10,826 nucleotides of DNA from Candidatus Bipolaricaulota bacterium (GTDB lineage Bacteria > Bipolaricaulota > Bipolaricaulia > Bipolaricaulales > Bipolaricaulaceae), in assembly GCA_027027485.1 (NCBI GenBank), contig JALVLL010000156.1, positions 1 through 10,826 on the forward strand, read 5' to 3'. The translations under genes were made by a program, and so were the position numbers. Below are positions 1 to 7,819 of the stretch, one piece after another. The notes below the pieces were generated by a model, which saw only the letters and a list, made by a program, of their open reading frames with translations, was not told the origin of the DNA and did not search any database. Numbering within the stretch: position 1 is the stretch's first letter; the number at the start of each line of letters is the position of its first letter.

Positions 1-1
1 C

Positions 2-1863
<1,862 letters not shown>

Positions 1864-1867
<4 letters not shown>

Positions 1868-3090
1868 GCGCCACCATCACCAAGGAGGAACTCTCCCGAA
1901 CGCTCCCCAGGACACGGGAGATCCTGGCCCGTCTGGGGAACCCCCAAGGGGCCTTCCCGGCGATCCACGTCACCGGTACCCGGGGCAAGAGCTCGGTGGT
2001 GGCCTTCCTGGAGGGGATCCTCTCCTCGGCAGGCCATCGGGTGGGGGTCTTCTCGCCGAGCTCCCCGCCGGGGACTGAGGTCCGCATCTCGGGCGACCCC
2101 GTATCCGGAGAGACCCTCCGTCCCTTCCTGGAGGAGGCCCGTAGGGCCTCGCGGGGAGGGGCCCGCCCGGTGGAGCTCCTCTGTGCCGCTTCCTTCCTGC
2201 TGTTCGCCGAGGTCGGGGTGGAGATCGCCCTGGTGGGGGCGGAGATCGGGGGGCGCAAGGACCTCACCAACTGCCTCCCCCGGAAGATCCTCACCCTGGT
2301 TTCTTCCCTGACCGAAGGGCGGCCGGAGCTCTTCGGCGGGGGTATCGAGCGGGCATCCTGGGAGGAGGCCTCCACCGCCTCCCCGGGAGTTCCCCTGCTC
2401 ACGGTGGAGCGGGATATGGAAGCCTTGGCCGTATTCGCGGAACGCCTGAGGGAGAGGGGAGCCGCGCTGGTGATGCTGGATCCCGAGGCGGTGTGGCCGG
2501 AGAGGACCTCATGGGAGGGGTTCCGGTGGAGGCTCGGGGATGATTCCCTGGGCTTGAGGGAGTTCATCACCCGGCCCCTGGGGCTCTACCAGCGGGAGAA
2601 CCTGGCCTTAACCCTCGGGGCGGTGGGGGAACTCTTGGGAGGCTGGGATATCTCCCCGGAACACATACGCCGCGGCCTCCTCTACCCCAGGCTCGATGTA
2701 CGCTTCGAGGTGGTATCCTGGAGTCCGTATGTGGTCCTGGACCGGGCACGTACCCCCAGGGAGGCGAAGCTCCTCGTCGAGACCCTGAAGGCACTTCCGG
2801 ATCCGGGGGGGCGAAAGTACCTCCTTTTCATCGTCGAGCCCGGGATCCCACCCACCGTCGATCTCCTCGAAGGGCTCGTGTCCTACTTCGACGCCACGGT
2901 GGTCTGTGCCGGGGAGCTCGATGGAGGACTCCCCCTGGATCGCCTGGAGGTGGAGCTTTTCGGCGGCGATCCGACCCGGGCCTGGGAGGAGATATCCGGG
3001 GAGCTCGAGCCCGATGACCTGGTCCTCGTCCTCGGCCCCAAGCCCGCCCTAATGGAGGTGAGGGGTGCAATTGGACGCCCTCCTAGCTGA
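1864..3090 (+). CDS. FolC-like Mur ligase family protein with divergent catalytic motifs
   Basis: A 408-residue protein with the layout of folylpolyglutamate/dihydrofolate synthase (FolC), which ligates glutamate to folates using ATP. The P-loop is HVTGTRGKSS (residues 35-44; FolC usually has GTNGKGS). AEIGGRKDLTN (126-136) matches the FolC GLGGRLDATN segment, and the ATPase-domain segment PLGLYQRENLALTL (238-251) is well kept. Several expected residues are missing. The metal-binding DH after the strand is replaced within SSLTEGRP (147-154). The lysine of the EKxGI motif is absent (ERASWEEA, 162-169). The C-terminal DGAHNP motif reads DRARTP (293-298). It may be a fast-diverging FolC or a relative with another substrate or lost activity. 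It starts at the ATG within the ATGA shared with valS, with only a weak GGAG just upstream, so translation is probably coupled. Its 3' end overlaps uppS by 26 bases. Confidence 0.8.
3054..3058 (+). promoter_or_regulatory. Shine-Dalgarno sequence for uppS
   Basis: GGAGG, inside GGAGGTGAGG, lies six bases before the GTG at 3065. A TTG at 3071 would be twelve bases away, so the spacing favours the GTG start. The site lies within the 3' coding end of the folC-like gene. Confidence 0.75.
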
Positions 3091-3805
3091 AATAAAGGAC
3101 GGGGTCCTCCCCGTCCACGTGGGGATCATCATGGACGGCAACGGCCGTTGGGCCAAGTCCAGGGGGCTTCCCCGCCTCGAGGGGCATCGCCAGGGGGCCC
3201 TGGCCGCGGAGAGGATCGTCAGGTTCGTGGCCAAGGAAAACCTCTTCCCCTATCTCACCCTCTTCGCCTTCTCCACCGAGAACTGGTCCCGCCCCAAGGC
3301 CGAGGTGGAGGGGATCTTCCGGCTGCTGGAGGAGTTCCTGCGCGAGAAGGCCGATGAGCTTGTGGAATCCGGGGTCAAGCTCCTCGTCATCGGCGACCAC
3401 TCGCGGCTCCCGGACGGACTGAGGGAGGCAATACGGGAACTCGAGGAGAGGACATCCAGGAACCGCGGCCTCACCCTGGCCATCGCCCTGAACTTCGGGG
3501 GTAAGTGGGCGATCCTGCGGGCGGTGAGGGATCTTTTACGGGCGGCGCGTTCCGTCGCCTTCGGGCCGGAGGAGGTGCGGGAGGAGCTCTTCCGGGCCTA
3601 CCTCCCCACCGGGGAGCTCCCCGATATGGACCTCCTCATCCGCACGGGGGGGCGCCTGAGGGTCTCCAATTTCCTCCTCTGGGAGCTCGCGTATGCCGAG
3701 CTCTACTTCACCGATACCCTCTGGCCCGATTTCACCGAAGAGGACCTCCTCCTTGCCCTCAAGGACTTCCAGGGCAGGGAGAGGAGCTTCGGCGGTGTGA
3801 GATGA
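3065..3805 (+). CDS. uppS: Isoprenyl transferase (undecaprenyl diphosphate synthase)
   Basis: Cis-prenyltransferase that adds isopentenyl diphosphate units to farnesyl diphosphate, giving undecaprenyl diphosphate, the lipid carrier precursor for peptidoglycan and other wall polymers. It works at the cytoplasmic membrane face. The protein has 246 residues, the usual length. IIMDGNGRWAKSRG (21-34) holds the catalytic magnesium-binding Asp24. FSTENWSRP (69-77) and the C-terminal LIRTGGRLRVSNFLLWELAYAE (191-212), with the conserved glutamate of AYAE, are clear. Two positions differ from family norms as I recall them: GGR instead of GGE at 195-197, and Ala149 in FGGKWAI where Asp or Glu is usual. 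The GTG start is chosen for its well-placed GGAGG. The gene overlaps the folC-like gene by 26 bases and cdsA by 4, an ancient lipid-gene pairing (uppS-cdsA). Confidence 0.96.
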   Translation: MQLDALLAEIKDGVLPVHVGIIMDGNGRWAKSRGLPRLEGHRQGALAAERIVRFVAKENLFPYLTLFAFSTENWSRPKAEVEGIFRLLEEFLREKADELVESGVKLLVIGDHSRLPDGLREAIRELEERTSRNRGLTLAIALNFGGKWAILRAVRDLLRAARSVAFGPEEVREELFRAYLPTGELPDMDLLIRTGGRLRVSNFLLWELAYAELYFTDTLWPDFTEEDLLLALKDFQGRERSFGGVR

Positions 3806-4626
3806 GGGGCCCCTTGTCCCATCAGAGGGTCCTCACGGCGGCTGCCACCGTGCCGCTGGTCCTGGGGGTCCTCTATCTGTCCCACAGATACCATCAAATC
3901 TGGGTGGTGAGCCTCCTGCTTTCCGCGGTGGGAGTGGCGGCGGGCTGGGAATACGTGAGGCTCGTGGAGAGGCTCGGGGTGAGTCCCCCGAAGGAGCTCC
4001 TCCTCTGGGCCACCCCCCTCTACCTCACCCTCGCCGCCTTCTGGGAGGACTTCGCCCTGGTCATAGGATGGGGGGTTGCGTATCTCACCGTGATCTATTC
4101 CTTCTTCCGTCGGGGCCACGTGGAGGGCTTCCTGACCTCGCTCGTGAGCATCTTCGGGTTCATCTACATACCGGGGCTCCTGAGCTTCATCTATCCCCTC
4201 TTCAGGGCCGACCTATTCATGGTCTACCACTTCCTCTTCATGGTCTGGGCTTACGATACGGGCGCTTACCTCGTGGGAAGCCTCTTCGGCAAACACCGGC
4301 TCATCCCGCGGATATCCCTGGCCAAGACCTGGGAGGGGGTGGCCGGCGGGGCCTTCCTGGCCATCGTGGCCGCGGCGCTTTACCCGGGGTTCTGGGGCGA
4401 CTTCTGCGGTTGGCTTCCCCATATCATCGCCATAGGCATTGCGGTCGCCGCCTTCGTACAGCTGGGGGACCTATTCGAGTCTCTCCTCAAACGGGCCGCT
4501 GGGGTAAAGGATTCCGGCAGGATCCTCCCCGGCCACGGGGGAATGCTGGACAGGATCGACGGGCTTTTGGCCGCGATCCCGGTCTACTACTTTTACATGC
4601 GTTTCATCCTCGGGCTCTTGAGCTGA
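3802..4626 (+). CDS. cdsA: Phosphatidate cytidylyltransferase (CDP-diglyceride synthase)
   Basis: Integral membrane enzyme that makes CDP-diacylglycerol from phosphatidate and CTP, the branch point for bacterial phospholipids. It has 274 residues with about seven or eight hydrophobic segments. The C-terminal half carries the family signature: WAYDTGAYLVGSLFGKH (149-165), SLAKTWEGVAGG (172-183), then QLGDLFESLLKR (220-231) and VKDSGRILPGHGGMLDRID (235-253). The frame is open upstream to 3505, but the ATG at 3802 sits in an ATGA with the uppS stop and begins a normal CdsA N-terminus, so I use it. The nearest purine-rich tract (GAGGAG, 3781-3786) is about 15 bases away, so translation probably depends on coupling with uppS. 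The dxr gene that often follows is absent. The product feeds PgsA, encoded at 7283. Confidence 0.96.
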   Translation: MRGPLSHQRVLTAAATVPLVLGVLYLSHRYHQIWVVSLLLSAVGVAAGWEYVRLVERLGVSPPKELLLWATPLYLTLAAFWEDFALVIGWGVAYLTVIYSFFRRGHVEGFLTSLVSIFGFIYIPGLLSFIYPLFRADLFMVYHFLFMVWAYDTGAYLVGSLFGKHRLIPRISLAKTWEGVAGGAFLAIVAAALYPGFWGDFCGWLPHIIAIGIAVAAFVQLGDLFESLLKRAAGVKDSGRILPGHGGMLDRIDGLLAAIPVYYFYMRFILGLLS

Positions 4627-4659
4627 GCCTTTTGGGGAAGACCCGTGAGGAAATAAAGT

Positions 4660-4686
4660 GGGCGGCCGCGGGGGCAACGGCCGCCC
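4660..4686 (-). terminator. Probable intrinsic terminator of the minus-strand barrel/GTPase unit
   Basis: A perfect 9-bp GC-only stem (GGGCGGCCG / CGGCCGCCC) with a 9-base loop. Read on the minus strand, the stem is followed at once by ACTTTATTTCC, a broken but T-rich tail. On the plus strand it is followed by GAAAGCC, with no T run, so the minus-strand orientation is favoured. It lies about 105 bases beyond the barrel gene stop. It could also slow plus-strand transcription leaving cdsA. Confidence 0.55.
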
Positions 4687-4687
4687 G

Positions 4688-4729
4688 AAAGCCGGTGGCC
4701 TCGGATGAGGGGGGCACCGCCTTAGTTTA
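4688..4729 (+). terminator. Possible weak terminator after cdsA
   Basis: CGGTG (4693-4697) pairs with CACCG (4715-4719), and the stem extends imperfectly inward past a G-G mismatch and outward past a C-C mismatch. It is followed by CCTTAGTTT, a poor T tract. Together with the hairpin at 4660-4686 it is the only candidate stop signal for the valS-cdsA operon. Evidence is weak. Confidence 0.25.
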
Positions 4730-4783
4730 GGCCGTTCGCCGGGAAAACAATGTGGTGCCGATTACACAACCCGGGATCGGCCT
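4729..4783. repeat. Tiered inverted repeat in the cdsA/barrel gene intergenic gap
   Basis: AGGCCG (4729-4734) pairs with CGGCCT (4778-4783), CCGGG (4739-4743) with CCCGG (4770-4774), and TGTG (4751-4754) with CACA (4765-4768). The tiers are nested, with small internal loops. No T run flanks either side, so it does not look like a classic terminator. On the minus strand it would form the start of the 3' untranslated region of the barrel mRNA, right after the stop codon. The role is unknown; it may protect the 3' end. Confidence 0.4.
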
Positions 4784-4790
4784 GTTCCCC

Positions 4791-5735
4791 TCACCAGCTC
4801 ACCTCGACCCCGGTGAAGACGTCCACGACGCCCAGGACATCGAAGTAGACCCAGAGGAAGCCCTTTATGTTTTCGCCCGCGAGTTCGAACCGGAGCTCCT
4901 CCGAGAAGAACCCAAACGCGTCGAAGGTGGTGATGGACCTCATGCTGAAGCCGCCGAGCTCGAGGCCCATGATGAGGTCACCGGTGGAAAAGACGAAGGG
5001 CGATACGAAGGTGAGCCTGCCTCCCAGGACGAACACATCGGCAAGGAGCATCTCCGCCTCGAACCTGACCCACTGGAAGCCGCTCGAGTCAAAGAAGATC
5101 AGGGTCCGGCCGTCGAAGCGGGGGGAGGTGAGGGAAAGCATAAGCAGGTCCTCCTCGAAGAGGGTGCCCGCTACAAGGCTCACCCAAGTCCGGGGATCAC
5201 CATCCACCAGGCTGTAAATCCCGGTAGCCCCGAAGGACATATAATTCCGCATCTCGAAGGTGGCGCAGCAGTCCAGCCTCCACTGGATGCCCGACTCCAG
5301 GATGAAACCCAGCGTGTATTCCGGGGTCTGACAGACGTCGGCTATGTTCCCATAGAGGAAGATGAGGCCCCAATCGAAGCCCCCGGGGCAACAGTCCCCG
5401 GAACCCCCGGAGAACATGTACCCATGGAGCTCGAGCTCGTACTGGGAGAAGCAGGGGTCGAAGACCAAGGTGTTCCGCACCGTGAAAGCCCTATCGAAGT
5501 CGAAGATAAAGCTCAGCCTCTCGGACTCGAATCCCGTGAAGGAAAACCCGGTGCGGCTCACCACCTCCGCCCACGCGAAGCCCAGGGAGAGGGTGACTCC
5601 CCCGGTGAAATCCCAGGCCACTCCGTCGAAGAGGAAGTCCGCGTCAAGCCCCAAGGAACCCGAGAGCGAAGCCTCCCCTCCCAAGGCCCCCCAGCCGATC
5701 GCCAAAACCGCTGCTAAAACCAGCGCTCCCCTCAT
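4791..5735 (-). CDS. Predicted secreted outer-membrane beta-barrel protein, cysteine-patterned
   Basis: I do not recognise this 314-residue protein as a named family. It begins with a signal peptide: MRG, a hydrophobic stretch to about residue 18, and a likely cut after GGEA (residue 22). The mature part is built of alternating hydrophobic/polar and aromatic- and glycine-rich stretches about ten residues long, as in transmembrane beta strands. It ends VEVSW, an aromatic C-terminal residue like many BAM-assembled barrels. Six cysteines (95, 115, 116, 135, 156, 157) fall about 20 residues apart in the middle third, each single or double cysteine preceded by Asp. Two stretches sharing SG(I/F)QW (about 145-170 and 205-230) look like related strand units. 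The start has a strong GGAGG with ideal spacing. The gene lies 113 bases downstream of the GTPase, same strand. A porin or lineage-specific surface protein is the best guess. Confidence 0.75.
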   Translation of the reverse strand: MRGALVLAAVLAIGWGALGGEASLSGSLGLDADFLFDGVAWDFTGGVTLSLGFAWAEVVSRTGFSFTGFESERLSFIFDFDRAFTVRNTLVFDPCFSQYELELHGYMFSGGSGDCCPGGFDWGLIFLYGNIADVCQTPEYTLGFILESGIQWRLDCCATFEMRNYMSFGATGIYSLVDGDPRTWVSLVAGTLFEEDLLMLSLTSPRFDGRTLIFFDSSGFQWVRFEAEMLLADVFVLGGRLTFVSPFVFSTGDLIMGLELGGFSMRSITTFDAFGFFSEELRFELAGENIKGFLWVYFDVLGVVDVFTGVEVSW

Positions 5736-5741
5736 CGTTTT

Positions 5742-5757
5742 CCCTCCTTCGGGAGGG
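5742..5757 (-). promoter_or_regulatory. Hairpin containing the Shine-Dalgarno of the barrel gene
   Basis: Read on the minus strand, CCCTCC-CGAA-GGAGGG forms a perfect 6-bp stem with a 4-base loop. Its 3' arm is the ribosome-binding GGAGGG itself, followed by AAAACG and the ATG. The site therefore both decides the start of the barrel gene and could be masked when folded. Whether it acts as a switch or thermometer-like element is inference. Confidence 0.55.
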
Positions 5758-5779
5758 AGGGTATCCGGGGGAGGCGCCG

Positions 5780-5810
5780 GGCCCTTAAGAAGCTATTCCC
5801 CGGAAGGGCC
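5780..5810. repeat. Inverted repeat between the GTPase and barrel genes
   Basis: GGCCCTT (5780-5786) and AAGGGCC (5804-5810) are perfect 7-base inverted arms separated by 17 bases. They lie between the GTPase stop and the hairpin over the barrel gene start. No T run follows on either strand. It could be an operator, an attenuator arm or chance in GC-rich DNA. Confidence 0.35.
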
Positions 5811-5848
5811 TAGGTTCGTCACCGGGGTCGGAAGACTTTGTCCGTGAT

Positions 5849-7168
5849 CTAGAACACCTTCTCCAGGAAGCCCGCGATCACCTCCTCCAAAGTGGGGGAG
5901 CCGATCTCCTGGAGCTCGTAGCGGATCCGGGTGGCCGGCACGGGAAGCTCCATGAGCCTCCTGATATCGAAGGGCGTCCCGATGGCGATGGCATCGCAGG
6001 GCACCCTCTTTATGGTGGCCTCGAGGTCCCTTATCTGGGACTCGCTGTAGCCCATGGCGGGAAGGACCGGGCCGAGGTGGGGGTATCTCCTGTAGGCCTC
6101 GGCGATCTCCCCCTCGGCGTAGGGCCTCGGGTCCACGAGCTCCGCCCCGAGCTTCCTCGCCGCCACCGCCGCGGCCCCGAAGGGCATCTCCCCGTGGGTG
6201 AGGGTGGGGCCGTCCTCGATGGCCAGGACCTTTTTTCCCCGCAGGACATCGGGATCCTCCACCGATATGGGGGAAGCGGCCTCGATCACCAGGGCCTTGG
6301 GGTTTACCCTGAAGATGTTCTCTCGGAGGCGGTTGAGCTCCTCAATCCCGGCGGAATCCACCTTGTTTATCACCACTACATCGGCCATGCGGATATTCAC
6401 CGAGCCAGGCCAATAGGTGAGCTCGTGTCCGGCCCGCAAGGGATCGGCAACCACGATCAAAAGGTCCGGCTTCACGAAGGGTAAGTCGTTGTTGCCCCCA
6501 TCCCAGAGGATCACGTCCGCCTCGGCCTCGGCGGCCCGGAGGACCTCGGCGTAGTCCACCCCGGCATAGACCACGTTGCCGCGCAGGAGATGGGGCTCGT
6601 AGTCCTCCCGCTCCTCGATGGTGCAGTTGTGGCGGTCCAGGTCCTCCAAGGAGGCGAAGCGCTGCACCCTCTGCTTCGCCAGGTCCCCGTAGGCCATGGG
6701 GTGGCGGATCACCACCACCTTCTTCCCCTTGCCCTTCAGGATATCGGCCACCTTACGGGAGGTCTGGGACTTGCCGCATCCGGTCCTCACCGCACACACC
6801 GCCACCACGGGCTTCGCCGAGGTGAGCATGGTGCTTCCCGGCCCCAGGAGCCAGAAGTCGGCGCCGGCGGCCTGGGCCCGGGCGGCCCGTTCCATTACGT
6901 ACTGGTGCGAGACGTCGGAGTAGGAGAAGACGGCGATGTCCACCCCCTTCTCCCGGATGATCTCCTCGAGCTTGTCCTCGGACTCTATGGGTATCCCGTC
7001 GGGATAGAGCTTCCCGGCGAGCTCCGGGGGATACCTCCTCCCCTCTATCCCCGGGATCTGGGCCGCGGTGAAGGCCACCACCTCGTATTCGTCATTGTCG
7101 CGGAAGAAAACGTTGAAGTTGTGGAAATCCCTCCCTGCGGCTCCCAGGATGACCACACGCTTGGTCAT
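5849..7168 (-). CDS. COG2403-type GTPase, cyclic 2,3-diphosphoglycerate synthase-like
   Basis: A 439-residue cytoplasmic protein of the predicted GTPase family that includes cyclic 2,3-diphosphoglycerate synthetase of the methanogen Methanothermus fervidus, which makes a thermoprotective metabolite. The bacterial members' reaction is not established to my knowledge. It opens with a Rossmann-like strand-loop (VVILGAAGRDFHNF, 5-18). The central nucleotide domain has a P-loop variant, RTGCGKS (128-134), lacking the usual first glycine. WDGGNND (222-228) sits where the Walker B/G3 region should be, and NKVD (268-271) is a GTPase G4 motif. EDYEPHL (188-194) and EDGPTLTHGEMPFGA (318-332) are further conserved-looking blocks. 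The ATG has a moderate AGGGGG about nine bases upstream. A good promoter lies at 7226-7254, giving a leader near 50 bases. The barrel gene follows and may be cotranscribed. Confidence 0.85.
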   Translation of the reverse strand: MTKRVVILGAAGRDFHNFNVFFRDNDEYEVVAFTAAQIPGIEGRRYPPELAGKLYPDGIPIESEDKLEEIIREKGVDIAVFSYSDVSHQYVMERAARAQAAGADFWLLGPGSTMLTSAKPVVAVCAVRTGCGKSQTSRKVADILKGKGKKVVVIRHPMAYGDLAKQRVQRFASLEDLDRHNCTIEEREDYEPHLLRGNVVYAGVDYAEVLRAAEAEADVILWDGGNNDLPFVKPDLLIVVADPLRAGHELTYWPGSVNIRMADVVVINKVDSAGIEELNRLRENIFRVNPKALVIEAASPISVEDPDVLRGKKVLAIEDGPTLTHGEMPFGAAAVAARKLGAELVDPRPYAEGEIAEAYRRYPHLGPVLPAMGYSESQIRDLEATIKRVPCDAIAIGTPFDIRRLMELPVPATRIRYELQEIGSPTLEEVIAGFLEKVF

Positions 7169-7225
7169 TTCCCGATTCCCCCTTTTCTTGACAGGATTTC
7201 AACGGCACAAAGGGACCTGCAGCGC

Positions 7226-7254
7226 ATTATAGCTATGCCCGCTTCCCATGGCAT
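7226..7254 (-). promoter_or_regulatory. Promoter of the GTPase gene (sigma-70-like)
   Basis: On the minus strand, ATGCCA (7254-7249; four of six matches to TTGACA) is followed by a 17-base spacer and a perfect TATAAT (7231-7226). The predicted start near 7219 gives a leader of about 50 bases. Its -35 overlaps the -35 of the plus-strand pgsA promoter. Confidence 0.65.
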
Positions 7255-7276
7255 AAGGGGATTTTTCCGTTAATAT
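7248..7276 (+). promoter_or_regulatory. Promoter of pgsA (sigma-70-like, likely leaderless)
   Basis: ATGGCA (7248-7253; four of six matches to TTGACA), a 17-base spacer, and TAATAT (7271-7276). The predicted start, seven bases past the -10, falls on the A of the pgsA ATG at 7283. The TAA inside the -10 is an in-frame stop, so no earlier pgsA start is possible from this frame. Confidence 0.6.
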
Positions 7277-7282
7277 CGGTGG

Positions 7283-7819
7283 ATGACTCTCGCCAACTGG
7301 CTCACGTTGGCGCGGATCCTGTCGTTACCCGCGGCCCTGTACTTCACCCTGCGGGGACCGATCCTCGGTGGATTCATCGCCTTCGTTCTGGGATGGGCCA
7401 CGGACCTCCTCGATGGGTACCTGGCCCGTTCCCGTAGGGAGGTCACCCCGTTGGGAAAGGTCCTCGATCCCTTGGCGGACAAGCTCCTTTTCCTCGGGGT
7501 CTTCAGCGTCTTCTCCGTAAGGGGAGAGATCCCCTGGTGGGGGGTGGTCCTCTTCGCGGTCCCACAGGCGGGCCTCGGGGTCGGGGCCCTCTACCTTTAT
7601 CTAGCGCAGAAGGCGGTGGGCTCCGCCGGGATCCCCGGCAAGGCCGCGGCCGGGGTGACCGTACTGGCCGTCCTTGGCCTATACGCTGGCTCTGTGGGGT
7701 TCACCCTGGGGGACGAGCTCTTCTTCGCCGCCGTGGCGGCCAACTTCCTCAGTGCCCTCCATTACCTGGCCCGACTCCTTCGAGCCACCCCAGGAGCTCG
7801 GGGGGAGGAGGGGCCGTGA
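7283..7819 (+). CDS. pgsA: CDP-alcohol phosphatidyltransferase, probably phosphatidylglycerophosphate synthase
   Basis: Membrane enzyme of the CDP-alcohol phosphatidyltransferase family. It probably transfers the phosphatidyl group from CDP-diacylglycerol to glycerol-3-phosphate, the first step toward phosphatidylglycerol. The diagnostic motif is intact: D-x2-DG-x2-AR-x8-G-x3-D-x3-D from DLLDGYLAR through GKVLDPLADK (about residues 41-67). The opening TLANWLTLARI is typical of PgsA. At 178 residues with about five or six membrane segments, length is normal. An in-frame TAA at 7271-7273 leaves the ATG at 7283 as the first possible start; only GGTGG abuts it, too close for a standard ribosome-binding site, fitting a leaderless mRNA. 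Substrate choice cannot be proved from sequence; other CDP-alcohol transferases are possible but less likely. The last 71 bases overlap the 3' end of the convergent rluD-type gene. Confidence 0.92.
   Translation: MTLANWLTLARILSLPAALYFTLRGPILGGFIAFVLGWATDLLDGYLARSRREVTPLGKVLDPLADKLLFLGVFSVFSVRGEIPWWGVVLFAVPQAGLGVGALYLYLAQKAVGSAGIPGKAAAGVTVLAVLGLYAGSVGFTLGDELFFAAVAANFLSALHYLARLLRATPGARGEEGP

Noticed and set aside
3505..3801. N-terminal extension of the cdsA frame by about 99 codons
   Set aside because: It lies wholly within uppS in another frame, is Gly/Pro/Arg-rich, and a normal CdsA N-terminus begins at the coupled ATG at 3802.
4752..5717. Long plus-strand open frame of 321 codons opposite the barrel gene
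   Set aside because: It is highly charged with no recognisable domain. The minus-strand frame has a signal peptide, barrel-like strand pattern, aromatic C-terminus and strong ribosome-binding site.
5742..5757. Plus-strand reading of the same hairpin (TTCG loop) as a terminator
   Set aside because: It has no following T run on the plus strand, and no plus-strand gene lies upstream within the region.
7188..7193. Perfect TTGACA on the plus strand upstream of pgsA
   Set aside because: No -10 lies 16-18 bases downstream (7211-7216 reads AGGGAC). CATTAT at 7225 is 31 bases away. The ATGGCA/TAATAT pair fits better.
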